Assembly: GCA_963721905.1 (NCBI GenBank) | Contig: CAVRMF010000021.1 | Span: 62,001 to 126,000, forward strand | Direction: 5' to 3' | Source: Roseiarcus sp963721905 | Lineage (GTDB): Bacteria > Pseudomonadota > Alphaproteobacteria > Rhizobiales > Beijerinckiaceae | Length of the DNA stretch: 64,000 bases | Shown here: in pieces, positions 35,891-44,129 of the stretch | How positions within the stretch are numbered: position 1 is the first letter of the stretch | Layout of the letters: every line of letters begins with the position of its first letter | Notes under the pieces: model-generated | Seen by the model: the letters and a program-made list of their open reading frames with translations, nothing else | What the model was told of the DNA's origin: nothing | The model's database searches: none | Program-made: the position numbers and the translations under genes

Positions 35891-36514
35891 CTATGACCCC
35901 TTCTTCTCCGGCGCGAGGCCCTTGAGGAAGATGCGCGTCACGCGCTGCGCGTGTTCCTTGATCATCTTGTCGGTCAGCTGGTCGAGCATGCCCGTGCCGA
36001 GCCGCAGGCTCCATTCACCCTCCGCCATCGCGACGAACAACGAGACAATCTCGAACGGATCGTCGTCGAACGCGACGTAGCCCTGCTCGCGGCACCGCAG
36101 GATGTAGTCCACGAATTTCTTGCGCTCTTCGCCGATGGTTCGGCCGATCATGCGCGAGGCTCTATCGCCGGGCTCGCCGGGTCCCATCGCGTCGCTGAGC
36201 GGCGCCATAGCGAGCATGAATCGAAGCGTGTCCTCCGCGATGATCGGCAGCACGTTGGCGGGCGACGGATCCTTTTCGGCGGCGGGAACGACGCGACTCG
36301 CCATCGCGTCGATGCGCGACGCGATCAGCGTGTTGAGCAGCGTCTCCTTGTTCTCGAACCAAGCGTAGAGCGTTTCCTTCGAAGCGTGCGCGCGCCGCGC
36401 GATCGCCTCCATGCTTGCCCCCGCATAGCCCTTCTTCGAGAACTCCAGAAAAGCGGCGTCGAGGATTTCCTTCCGCCGCTCCTCTTTGTCCGGCTTTTCG
36501 ACGGTTGCGCTCAT
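35891..36514 (-). CDS. TetR/AcrR family transcriptional regulator
   Basis: A 207-residue repressor with the N-terminal TetR HTH: RRKEILDAAFLEFSKKGYAG, ASMEAIARRAHASKETLYAW, FENKETLL. The C-terminal ligand domain is helical and diverse, so the effector is unknown. The ATG follows an AGGGA site. A double palindrome at 36584-36602 upstream is a good operator candidate. It is divergent from the acyltransferase gene and may control it. Confidence 0.9.
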   Translation of the reverse strand: MSATVEKPDKEERRKEILDAAFLEFSKKGYAGASMEAIARRAHASKETLYAWFENKETLLNTLIASRIDAMASRVVPAAEKDPSPANVLPIIAEDTLRFMLAMAPLSDAMGPGEPGDRASRMIGRTIGEERKKFVDYILRCREQGYVAFDDDPFEIVSLFVAMAEGEWSLRLGTGMLDQLTDKMIKEHAQRVTRIFLKGLAPEKKGS

Positions 36515-36583
36515 CGTTCCCTGTTACCGGCGCCGATCGGGTTGGTGAAGCCTCTTGCACGCCGGAGAAAATCGTGCCATAGA

Positions 36584-36602
36584 GTACCGAACGGTACGGT
36601 AC
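36584..36602. promoter_or_regulatory. TetR operator candidate with overlapping palindromes
   Basis: GTACCGAACGGTACGGTAC contains GTACCG/CGGTAC twice: once with a 2-base and once with a 7-base spacer. ACCG..CGGT palindromes are typical of TetR/AcrR sites. It is 70 bases upstream of the tetR start, in the gap before the rightward acyltransferase gene. Confidence 0.65.
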
Positions 36603-36648
36603 AGCCGGCCGGAAGTCAAGGCCACAAACCCAAGCAGGAGCCGATACG

Positions 36649-36837
36649 ATGAAGCCCCGCGAAGGTCGATCCAATCCCGCAAGAGGCGCAGCCTGGGGCA
36701 TGGGCGCGTCAAATGTTCTCCACGATATCGTCCAGCCGCTGCGGGGATGCGCGATCTTTCGCCACCCTGCCGATGAGGCGGGGCAAACAGCAGAGACCGC
36801 GCTCACGCGTTCGGCGCGGCGGGAGCCGGGCCCGTGA
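36649..36837 (+). CDS. Possible 62-residue leader ORF before the acyltransferase
   Basis: An ATG with a good AGGAG site (about 36633) opens a 62-codon frame whose TGA overlaps the GTG of the acyltransferase gene (GTGA). The coupling is suggestive, but the arginine- and alanine-rich product has no recognisable domain. It could be a translated leader or chance. The remainder of the 320-base gap holds the TetR operator candidate and nothing else I recognise. Confidence 0.3.
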   Translation: MKPREGRSNPARGAAWGMGASNVLHDIVQPLRGCAIFRHPADEAGQTAETALTRSARREPGP

Positions 36838-38108
36838 GTCCCTCGGCGGCGCCGATCGCCGACGCCGGCGTTGACCGGCCGACACGGGCGGTCTTCACCG
36901 CGATCACGGGCCGACCGCATGCGCAGGCGGCGACAAGCCGCGATGTAGCGCTCGACTATCTGCGTGCCTTCGTCACGGTGCTGGTGGTGGCGCATCACTC
37001 GGTGCTCGCCTATGCGCTCATCAGCCCCAACGTGGCGCCCCGCAGCCCGCTGCATCCCTGGCTCGCAGGCATCCCGATCGTCGACCGCCATGGTCTGATC
37101 GCCTTCGACCTGTTCGCGCTCTTCAACGACACATTCTTCATGTCGCTGATGTTCCTCCTATCGGGCCTGTTCGTCGGGCCGAGCCTGGCGCGCAAAGGCG
37201 GCGGAAGCTTCCTGCGTGACCGGGGCTTGCGTCTCGGCGCGCCGTTCGTCGTCGTGGCGCTCATGGCGCCGCTCGCCTACTATCCCGCCTTTCGGGTGAC
37301 AGCGGCCGATCCGGGCGCGCTCGCATTCTGGCGCGAATGGCTGTCGCTTGGGACCTGGCCGAGCGGCCCGCTATGGTTCGTCGCAGTGCTGCTTGGGTTC
37401 GACGTCATCGCGGCTGCGCTCAACAAGTTCGCTCCTTCCCTGATCGAGTGGCTCGGTCGGCTCGCGTCGGGCGGCCGTCAGCGTCCGACGGCCCTGTTTG
37501 TGGCCTTCATGCTCGTCTCGGCTGCCGTCTATTTGCCGCTGAGGGCCGTGTTCGGGCCCGAGAGCTGGGCGGCCTTCGGCCCGTTTTCCGTGCAAAGCAG
37601 CCGCGTCCTTCACTATCTGGTTTACTTCCTGGCGGGCGTCGCCATCGGCGAGTGCGGGATTGGCCATAGCCTGCTTGCGCCCGACGGCCGCCTGGTACGG
37701 CGCTGGTTCCGCTGGACCCGGAACGCCCTGGCGCTCTCCGCCGTCTACGTCATCATGCTCGGCTGGCTCGCGCCGGACCGGCCCGCGAGCGGTCTGCCGC
37801 CGCTCGAGCGGCAGCTGATCCTCGGCCTCGGCTTCGTGCTGTGCTGCGGAGCGATCTCGTTTGCCATGCTGGCGGCCTTCCAGCGGTTCGCCAACACCCC
37901 CACTCCCGTTCTGACCAGTCTCAGCCGCAATGCCTACGGGATCTATTTGCTCCACTACGGCTTCGTCATGTGGCTGCAATATGCGCTGCTGCCGTCGGCG
38001 ATCCCGGCGTCCGCCAAGGCCGCCGTCGTGCTGTCAGTCGCGCTCGCGGCAAGCTGGGCGACGACCGCCGCCCTGCGGCGGATTCCGGCCGTCGACAGAG
38101 TGTTCTAG
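36834..38108 (+). CDS. Acyltransferase 3 family membrane protein
   Basis: A 424-residue integral membrane protein with ten or so hydrophobic segments. The N-terminal SRDVALDYLRAFVTVLVVAHHS matches the acyltransferase 3/OpgC pattern (an early DxLR..A motif and HH), followed by FFMSLMFLLSGLFVGPSLAR and, near the end, SRNAYGIYLLHYGFVMWLQY. The family acylates cell-surface sugars or lipids. The GTG start has a GGGAG site and overlaps the small upstream ORF. Sequence immediately after its stop encodes the tail of an unrelated SDR. Confidence 0.82.
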   Translation: MSPSAAPIADAGVDRPTRAVFTAITGRPHAQAATSRDVALDYLRAFVTVLVVAHHSVLAYALISPNVAPRSPLHPWLAGIPIVDRHGLIAFDLFALFNDTFFMSLMFLLSGLFVGPSLARKGGGSFLRDRGLRLGAPFVVVALMAPLAYYPAFRVTAADPGALAFWREWLSLGTWPSGPLWFVAVLLGFDVIAAALNKFAPSLIEWLGRLASGGRQRPTALFVAFMLVSAAVYLPLRAVFGPESWAAFGPFSVQSSRVLHYLVYFLAGVAIGECGIGHSLLAPDGRLVRRWFRWTRNALALSAVYVIMLGWLAPDRPASGLPPLERQLILGLGFVLCCGAISFAMLAAFQRFANTPTPVLTSLSRNAYGIYLLHYGFVMWLQYALLPSAIPASAKAAVVLSVALAASWATTAALRRIPAVDRVF

Positions 38109-38123
38109 GTTCGTCTGACAGGG

Positions 38124-38231
38124 GTGGCGCGGCTCTGGCGCCTGAGCCCGGAAATCGCGCTGCTGACCGGACAAATTCTCTTTGTCGACGGCGGCTTCGA
38201 ATGCCTGGCGCGCGGAGAGCGTTCATGGTGA
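38124..38231 (+). pseudogene. C-terminal remnant of a short-chain dehydrogenase
   Basis: In frame 3 the sequence reads LSPEIALLTGQILFVDGGFE and stops at 38231. TGQ-x2-FVDGG is the hallmark C-terminus of classical SDR enzymes. No SDR cofactor or catalytic motif occurs upstream, where the acyltransferase gene ends at 38108. The stop overlaps the ATG of the next gene (38225), suggesting an ancestral SDR-VC0807-protein operon. Confidence 0.7.
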
Positions 38232-38977
38232 GCGCCGCTGACTTTCGACTAACCAACGCAGTCGCCTATGCCCGCGCGCATGGCGCGAGGAAAAGCCTTG
38301 AGCTCGCCGTCAACTTCGTCCTGCCGTTTCTCGTCTTCAACTTTATCAGCCCAAGTCTCGGCGCCGTCCAGGCGCTGATGGCCGCCTCAACGCCGCCTAT
38401 CCTGTGGTCGATCGCCGCATTCATCCGGGAACGGAGGGTGGACGCCATCTCCATTCTGGTTTTGAGCGGCATTGCGCTCTCGCTACTGGCCTTTGCCGGC
38501 GGCGGCGGCGTGAAGTCCCTGCAATTGCGCGAGAACCTGGTGACCGGTCTGGTCGGTATGATCTTCCTGGGCTCCGCCGCTGTCCGCAGGCCCCTGATCT
38601 ATCAGCTGTCGCGGTCCGGGGTGCGGCGCAGGGCGGCGGACAAAGTCCAGGCGTTCGAGGCCCTGCGCGACGACACTCAGTTCCGCCGCTCTATGCTCGT
38701 CGCGACCGTGGTCTGGGGATTTGGCCTGTTGGCCGCGTGCGCGCTCAATTGCGCGCTGGTGTTCATGCTCACGATCAAGCACTACCTCTTGATAGGCGGA
38801 CCCATCCATTATGCAATAATTGGAATACTGACGGCCTGGACGTTCTGGTACGTGCCGCGCGCGGCGCGCCTAGCCGCGGTGCGTCGCGCCGCCGCAGAGC
38901 TGGCCAAGCCCGCCTCCGCGTTGGGTTCGACTTCGGTCTGTCGGCGCGGGAACCAGGCGTTCGATTCGGACGACTAG
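38225..38977 (+). CDS. VC0807-family membrane protein
   Basis: A 250-residue protein with about five hydrophobic segments. Its pattern, LELAVNFVLPFLVFNFISPS, PPILWSIAAFIRERRVDAIS, GGGGVKSLQLRENLVTGLVG and RPLIYQLSR, is that of the uncharacterised VC0807 family. No catalytic motif is known. It begins inside the stop of the SDR remnant. It is convergent with ppa. Confidence 0.75.
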   Translation: MVSAADFRLTNAVAYARAHGARKSLELAVNFVLPFLVFNFISPSLGAVQALMAASTPPILWSIAAFIRERRVDAISILVLSGIALSLLAFAGGGGVKSLQLRENLVTGLVGMIFLGSAAVRRPLIYQLSRSGVRRRAADKVQAFEALRDDTQFRRSMLVATVVWGFGLLAACALNCALVFMLTIKHYLLIGGPIHYAIIGILTAWTFWYVPRAARLAAVRRAAAELAKPASALGSTSVCRRGNQAFDSDD

Positions 38978-38991
38978 CAGCGCGCGCCCGC

Positions 38992-39534
38992 TCAGGCCGG
39001 GCTCTTTGCTTTCTTGGCTCGCTCAATCCCCTCCAGCACCATCTTGCGAGCCTCCTCGGCGTCGCCCCAGCGAATGATCTTGACCCATTTGTCGGGTTCG
39101 AGGTCCTTGTAGTGAGCGAAGAAATGCTCGATCTGCTGGATCGTGATGGACGGCAGATCCGAATAATTGTTCACATGCGCGTAGCGCTGGGTGAGCTTGG
39201 CCGACGGAACGGCCAGGAGCTTTTCGTCGCCGCCGTGCTCGTCCTCCATGATCAGCACGCCGACGATCTTGCAGCTCATCACGCCGCCGGGGACGATTGC
39301 GCGCGTGTTGGCGACGATTACGTCGCAGGGGTCGCCGTCATCGGAGAGCGTATGCGGGATGAAGCCGTAATTTCCCGGATAGCGCATCGACGTGTAAAGG
39401 AATTGATCGACGACCAGCGCGCCGCTTTCCTTGTCCATTTCGTACTTGATCGGCTCCCCGCCGATCGGCACCTCGATGACGACATTGACGTCATGCGGCG
39501 GGTTCTTGCCAATCGGGACAGCATTCAGATTCAA
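38992..39534 (-). CDS. ppa: Inorganic pyrophosphatase
   Basis: A 180-residue family I soluble pyrophosphatase that hydrolyses PPi to phosphate and pulls biosynthetic reactions forward. The metal/PPi site is visible in EVPIGGEPIKYEMDKESGAL, RYPGNYGFIPHTL, the signature DDGDPCDVIV and VGVLIMEDEHGGDEKLLAVP. The length is normal. It is transcribed leftward and convergent with the VC0807-family gene. Confidence 0.96.
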   Translation of the reverse strand: MNLNAVPIGKNPPHDVNVVIEVPIGGEPIKYEMDKESGALVVDQFLYTSMRYPGNYGFIPHTLSDDGDPCDVIVANTRAIVPGGVMSCKIVGVLIMEDEHGGDEKLLAVPSAKLTQRYAHVNNYSDLPSITIQQIEHFFAHYKDLEPDKWVKIIRWGDAEEARKMVLEGIERAKKAKSPA

Positions 39535-39618
39535 GGTCGGACCTCCAAATTCGCCTTTGCCCTTCGAGCTCGAAACGCGCGGGCGCGTTGGCGCCCGGCT
39601 TACAGGCGAAAGGGCCGC

Positions 39619-40125
39619 TCAGCTGAAGCCGAAAGCGACCCGCTCCCGGTCCTGCCCGCCGAAAGTCTCATGCGCCCGGCGCACGATGCGCCCGCCGAGC
39701 TGGCGATAGAAACTGATGGCGCGCTCGTTTTCCGCCAGCGCCCAGACGACGATAGACCCATAACCGTGGCCGGCCAGATCTTTCCGCGCCGCCTCGAACA
39801 TGCGCCGACCGAGGCCGCAGCCCTGGCACTCCGGCGCAAGATAGAGTTCGAAAATCTCGCCGCCGTAGCCGAGCGCCGGAACGCGGTTCCGCCCATAGCT
39901 GACATAGCCGACGACCGACCCGCCGAATTCGAGCACGAGCAGCGGCGTGCGGCGCGCAATCGCCAGGCGCCACCAGGACGGGCCGCGGCGGGCGATCATC
40001 CGCTCGAGCTCGCGCCCGGGAATCACGCCGCGATAGGCCTCGCGCCACGCGGCGTCGTGCACCGAGGCGATATCGACTTCGTCGCCCAGTCGCGCCGTTC
40101 GAATGGAAATGACCGTTTCGACCAT
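39619..40125 (-). CDS. GNAT family N-acetyltransferase
   Basis: A 168-residue GNAT enzyme. Key parts are AWREAYRGVIPGRELERMI (common in this subgroup), EIFELYLAPECQGCGLGRRM for the acetyl-CoA loop, and ENERAISFYRQLGGRIVRR with the conserved tyrosine. The acceptor is unknown. It lies upstream of ppa in the same direction, 84 bases away, and could be cotranscribed. Confidence 0.85.
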   Translation of the reverse strand: MVETVISIRTARLGDEVDIASVHDAAWREAYRGVIPGRELERMIARRGPSWWRLAIARRTPLLVLEFGGSVVGYVSYGRNRVPALGYGGEIFELYLAPECQGCGLGRRMFEAARKDLAGHGYGSIVVWALAENERAISFYRQLGGRIVRRAHETFGGQDRERVAFGFS

Positions 40126-40294
40126 CCGATGATGTTAAGTCGACGCGCCGCCATGCCGCAAGGTCTTGACAGCGGGCCCCGCGGACTTTTTTGCTTGCGG
40201 CGGTCTTGCCTCTGAGTCGGCGCATTCGCGCCGGATTATATGCGCAATTGCCGTTCAATCGGCCGCGAGGGTCGGGACCTGGAGTTCGCACTCG

Positions 40295-41101
40295 ATGACG
40301 CCGCGATCATCATGGAGGCGCCTGGCGTTGACTGTGGCGGCGGTTTCGGCCTTCGCCTCGGCGGGCGCGCAGGCCGACGTTCTGCACGCGACCTACCGCG
40401 TTTCGCTGGTCGGACTGCCGATCGGCGCGGCCAATCTCAACGCGGAGTTCAGCCCGAAGAGCTACTCGATTCAGGCCGACGCCAAAGTGACGGGTCTGGC
40501 GAGACTGTTCGCCAATGCGCAGGGCGCCTCGGCTGGCGCCGGCGAGATCGTCGCAGGCCATGTTTCGCCCTCGACCTTCGCCACCATCGCCGCCAGCTCC
40601 AATATGACCCGCACCATCCGCATGGCGCTCGCGGGCAATGCGGTCAAGGGCGTCGACATCGCCCCGCCGTTCGAGGACAAGCCCGACCGGGTTCCGCTCG
40701 GGCCCCACGACCAGCAGAACGTCGTCGATCCGATCGGCGCCTTCGTCTTTCCGGCGCCAGCCTCAGGCCCGATCGTCTCGCCGGCCGCCTGCAACCGCAC
40801 GATTCCGATCTTCGACGGCTACACCCGATTCGACATCGATCTGACTTATGTCGGCGAGCGCAGCGTGAAGGCCAAGGGCTATGACGGTCCGGTCGTGGTC
40901 TGCGCCTTTCGCTACGTGCCGATCTCCGGCCATCGGCGCGACCGGCCGGCGACCAAATTCATGGCCGACAACAAGGACCTCGAAGTCTGGCTCGCGCCGA
41001 TCGAGAGCGACCACATCCTCTTCCCGTTCCGCGTCTCGGCGCGGACAATGATCGGCACCACCGTGATCGAGGCGTCGGAGTTCCGGGTGGAGGAGGAGTA
41101 A
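40295..41101 (+). CDS. DUF3108 domain-containing exported protein
   Basis: A 268-residue protein with a signal peptide (LALTVAAVSAFASAGAQAD) and a DUF3108-like beta-rich body: HATYRVSLVGLPIGAANLNA, NRTIPIFDGYTRFDIDLTYV, and VWLAPIESDHILFPFRVS near the end. The family is exported and of unknown function. MTPRSSWRRLALTV at 40295 is the likeliest start; the frame is open farther upstream without a leader. Confidence 0.8.
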   Translation: MTPRSSWRRLALTVAAVSAFASAGAQADVLHATYRVSLVGLPIGAANLNAEFSPKSYSIQADAKVTGLARLFANAQGASAGAGEIVAGHVSPSTFATIAASSNMTRTIRMALAGNAVKGVDIAPPFEDKPDRVPLGPHDQQNVVDPIGAFVFPAPASGPIVSPAACNRTIPIFDGYTRFDIDLTYVGERSVKAKGYDGPVVVCAFRYVPISGHRRDRPATKFMADNKDLEVWLAPIESDHILFPFRVSARTMIGTTVIEASEFRVEEE

Positions 41102-41278
41102 GGTCCGCTCGCGGACGTCGCGCTTTGACGGAATTGTCATCGCGACGAGCCATAGGGCCTCGAAAGACGCCCGTCTTTTCCAAGGGCTACGGCGACGCGC
41201 CGATCCAGGGGATCGTGAGCCTGCGGCGGTGGCCCCTGGATTGCCACGCTTCGCTCGCGACGACGATCTTGGTTCTCT

Positions 41279-41935
41279 CTAATTGAGCTCCGCGACGCCG
41301 GCGATTTCCTTCCACTTCCTGCACGGCAGGTCGGGGGCTGCGTCCTCCAAGCGCTTCTCAATTCGCACGAGGCGCGGTTCGAACCCTGGCCCAACGAGGA
41401 ACCCGCGGCCGCGCGCCAGTGCGATCATGCCCTCGTTGGTCCGCAACACATCGCCGAAGAGCAATTCGATGCCGTCGGCCGCCGCCTTGCGTTCGATTTC
41501 CTCGAGCAACGCCGAGCCGACGCCAAGATGCCGCCAATCATCTGCAATCGACATCGAAAATTCGCCGGCGCGTTTGGCGCACGAAAGCGCCACCCTGGCC
41601 TCGCCGACGACCGTTTCACGATCCCCTGCAGTCGAGGTCAGGAGCAGGGTCAGAGTGTCGCGGCCATTGGCGGCCAATGCGCGCGCCAATTCCAACGCCG
41701 GGAGTTCGTTTACGGCGCCGAGGAACCGATTGTAACGCGAGTCCGGAGGAAGCCCGCGGACATAGGCTTGCAGGGCGTCGCCATCGCTGGAGCGGGCCGG
41801 ACGAAGAGCCAACCGAAAGTCCGGCCAGCGCGTCGCTCGCCGCACGCGGAACTCCGAACGGCGAGCTGCGTTGAGGGCGCTTTCGTTGGCATGCGCGTGG
41901 GGCGCAGGCCCATCGTACAGAGGGGCGGGGACCAT
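41279..41935 (-). CDS. GNAT family N-acetyltransferase
   Basis: A 218-residue protein whose GNAT domain occupies about residues 40-200: LRPARSSDGDALQAYVRGLP, SRYNRFLGAVNELP, and the acetyl-CoA loop DDWRHLGVGSALLEEIERKA followed by LRTNEGMIALARGRGF. The SRYNRF segment is seen in the GNAT domains found near acyl-CoA-handling proteins. An N-terminal extension of about 35 residues is rich in histidine and alanine. The 178 bases downstream hold a degenerate palindromic repeat. Confidence 0.8.
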   Translation of the reverse strand: MVPAPLYDGPAPHAHANESALNAARRSEFRVRRATRWPDFRLALRPARSSDGDALQAYVRGLPPDSRYNRFLGAVNELPALELARALAANGRDTLTLLLTSTAGDRETVVGEARVALSCAKRAGEFSMSIADDWRHLGVGSALLEEIERKAAADGIELLFGDVLRTNEGMIALARGRGFLVGPGFEPRLVRIEKRLEDAAPDLPCRKWKEIAGVAELN

Positions 41936-41986
41936 CAGCCATGAACCCTTGCAATGAGAGGTTGCGTTGAACGCCTGGCGAGGCCG

Positions 41987-42238
41987 CTACTGCGGAAGGC
42001 TCCAGTCCGACGCCAGAGCCTTCTGCATCATTTCGCGCTCCATGCTGTCCGTGATGCGTCCGCCGGAGCGCGCCAGGACGCGTGCAATTTCCCGGTCGAC
42101 CTCCCTCTGGCGCTGCTGACCGAGGGCGTTGGTCAGACGGCGACCTAGTCTCGCGAGCTTTGCGCCGATGCCGTTTGCGACTGGCGCCGTGTGATCGGCG
42201 CATAGGCCGAAATCTCTACTGTGCGTGGCGTATCCCAT
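41987..42238 (-). CDS. Small uncharacterised basic protein
   Basis: An 83-residue protein. The second half, EVDREIARVLARSGGRITDS followed by MEREMMQ, matches a frequent small-protein pattern of Hyphomicrobiales with no known function. The ATG at 42238 has a near-perfect AGGAGG site eight bases upstream, so translation is likely strong. It is divergent from the LysR gene and may be its target. Confidence 0.7.
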   Translation of the reverse strand: MGYATHSRDFGLCADHTAPVANGIGAKLARLGRRLTNALGQQRQREVDREIARVLARSGGRITDSMEREMMQKALASDWSLPQ

Positions 42239-42372
42239 CGGACCACCTCCTGATTTGACCACGGCTCTCTATGAGATATGCTCATCCGCCATGTTCGAAA
42301 CTCGTTATAAATTCGCAGGAAAAAGCTAGTATGACAAAGGATGTTGTCTCAGCCCATGGATGAGAAATCCTC

Positions 42373-43359
42373 ATGCACAACGCCCCTCCCCCGCTTAACG
42401 CGCTTCGCGCATTCGAAGCCGCCGCGCGGCATCTGAGCCTCACCAAGGCCGCGTTGGAGCTGAACGTCACGCCCGGAGCGCTCAGCCACCAGATTCGCGG
42501 GCTCGAAGATCATCTGGGCCTCAAGCTCTTCGACCGCGGCGTGCGTTCGATCGCCCTGACCGCGGCAGGCAAGGCGCTCCTCCCCGGCCTGCAGGCGGGC
42601 TTCCTTCATATCCGGGACGCGCTGGCGAGCCTCAATACGCTCGGCGACACGCGCGTGCTCGTGATCAGCACGTCGCCCGGCTTCACCTCGAAATGGCTGG
42701 CGCCGCGGCTCTACCGCTTTTCGCTCGCCCATCCCGAAATCGACGTGCGCGTTTCCTCGTCGATCAACAACGCCAATTTCACCACCGACGGCGTCGACGT
42801 TGCGATCCGCAACCTTCCGGTCGATGGGGCGCACGATGAAGCCCTTGAGGTCGAAAAGCTGGTCGATCAACGCCTGGCGCCGGTCTGCAGCCCGGCCTTC
42901 GTCGAAAAACACGGACCTTTCACGTCGCCGGACATGCTCAAGCGTGTGCCCCTGATCCATGACGACAGTCTCAGTAGTCGCGCCGTCATGCCGACCTGGG
43001 CCGACTGGTTTGCGGCGGCCGGCGTGAGGGACGCCGACGTCAGTCGCGGCCTTCGATTTAATACCGCGGATCACGCGCTCGACGCGACGGTTGAAGGCGC
43101 CGGCGTGCTGCTCGCTGGCGATGTGCTGGCCTACGACGATCTGCGCACGGGGCGTCTGGTCATGCCTTTCGACCTGACCCTGCCTTCGGGCCGCTGCTAT
43201 TCATTCGTTTGCCCGAAGAAGCGACGAGACTCTGCGAATGTGCAGGTTTTCCGCGCGTGGCTCAAGGAAGAGGCAGCCGCCCTCGACTGGAGCAAGCGCG
43301 CGAAGCGCGCAGCGGATTCTCGGCCCGCGGTGCGATTGTCCGCGGCGCGGCATCGTTAG
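42373..43359 (+). CDS. LysR-family transcriptional regulator (GcvA-like)
   Basis: A 328-residue regulator. The N-terminal HTH reads LNALRAFEAAARHLSLTKAA, ELNVTPGALSHQIRGLEDHL, GLKLFDR, close to the GcvA branch. The substrate-binding half follows with VLVISTSPGFTSKWLAPRLY. The C-terminus has a basic tail. It is divergent from the small basic protein gene, the usual layout for a LysR regulator and its target. The effector is unknown. Confidence 0.9.
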   Translation: MHNAPPPLNALRAFEAAARHLSLTKAALELNVTPGALSHQIRGLEDHLGLKLFDRGVRSIALTAAGKALLPGLQAGFLHIRDALASLNTLGDTRVLVISTSPGFTSKWLAPRLYRFSLAHPEIDVRVSSSINNANFTTDGVDVAIRNLPVDGAHDEALEVEKLVDQRLAPVCSPAFVEKHGPFTSPDMLKRVPLIHDDSLSSRAVMPTWADWFAAAGVRDADVSRGLRFNTADHALDATVEGAGVLLAGDVLAYDDLRTGRLVMPFDLTLPSGRCYSFVCPKKRRDSANVQVFRAWLKEEAAALDWSKRAKRAADSRPAVRLSAARHR

Positions 43360-43378
43360 CGTTGATTTTAGGCTTGCT

Positions 43379-43813
43379 TCAGTTCAACTCGTCCGCCAGC
43401 AGCGGCATCGGCATGACGCCGACGCCGTCCTCGATCAGGGCTTTGGCTTCCTTGAGGCTCGCCCTGCCGCGGATGGCGCGCTCGGGCTCGTCGCCCTGAT
43501 GGATCGCCCTCGCCACTTCGGGGAACCGGGCGCCGACGTCGTCGGTGTTCGCCTCGATTTCGCGACGCAGCCGCACGATCATGTCGCGGGCGTGCCGGCG
43601 CCGGTCGTCCGTCAGAACCTCTGCCGGCGTTTCGACGGCGCCGCGCTCCCCGCCCACCACCGCCGGCGCCATGATCGCCTTTTCGACCCGGATGTCGCCG
43701 CATTCAGGGCACGCGACGAGGCCGCGCTTGCGCTGCTTCTCGTATGCGTCGCTGTCAGGAAACCAGCTGTCGAACCTATGTCCCTCGGCGCAGCCGAGTG
43801 CGTATTTGATCAT
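43379..43813 (-). CDS. DUF1178 family protein
   Basis: A 144-residue protein with an N-terminal zinc-ribbon-like CxxC pair (MIKYALGCAEGHRFDSWF and VACPECGDIRVEKAIMAP), the signature of DUF1178, and a helical C-terminus ending PMPLLADELN. The function is unknown. It is followed two bases upstream in the operon by grxC and comF, a common alphaproteobacterial order. Confidence 0.88.
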   Translation of the reverse strand: MIKYALGCAEGHRFDSWFPDSDAYEKQRKRGLVACPECGDIRVEKAIMAPAVVGGERGAVETPAEVLTDDRRRHARDMIVRLRREIEANTDDVGARFPEVARAIHQGDEPERAIRGRASLKEAKALIEDGVGVMPMPLLADELN

Positions 43814-43815
43814 CG

Positions 43816-44073
43816 CTAGTCCGCCAGCAGTCCTTCGAGCTCGCCCGCCGCGTCGAGATCATGCAAATCGTCGCAGCCGCCGACGTGCTGCTCGCCGACG
43901 AAAATCTGCGGCACCGTCGAGCGGCCGCCCGCCTTCGCCGCCATCGCCATCTGCGCGACCCGGTCGCCGTCGACGCTGATCTCCTCGAATGGCGCGCCCT
44001 TGGCCGTCAGGAGCGCCTTGGCCGCATCGCAGTACGGACACCAGGACTTTGTGTAGATGACGATCGGCGGCAT
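43816..44073 (-). CDS. grxC: Glutaredoxin 3
   Basis: An 85-residue dithiol glutaredoxin that uses glutathione to reduce disulfides. The active site is SWCPYCDAAKALL, with STVPQIFVGEQHVGGCDDL as the TVP and GG glutathione-binding motifs. MPPIVIYTKSWCPYC at 44073 is the natural start; a longer frame to 44133 is not needed. It stands between the comF-like gene and the DUF1178 gene. Confidence 0.93.
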   Translation of the reverse strand: MPPIVIYTKSWCPYCDAAKALLTAKGAPFEEISVDGDRVAQMAMAAKAGGRSTVPQIFVGEQHVGGCDDLHDLDAAGELEGLLAD

Positions 44074-44129
44074 CGAGAACGGATTCTCCCCAAGCGGAAA
44101 AACGGGCGATATCGGCACTATATGGGCAG

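Noticed and set aside
40240..40884. A 214-codon frame overlapping the DUF3108 gene
   Set aside because: Out of frame with the conserved DUF3108 motifs and signal peptide; arginine-rich shadow.
41137..41260. Degenerate copy of the palindromic repeat found at 49247-49334
   Set aside because: The arms match only in part (GATCCAGGGG near 41203 and CTGGATTGCC near 41237), so I do not list it as a feature.
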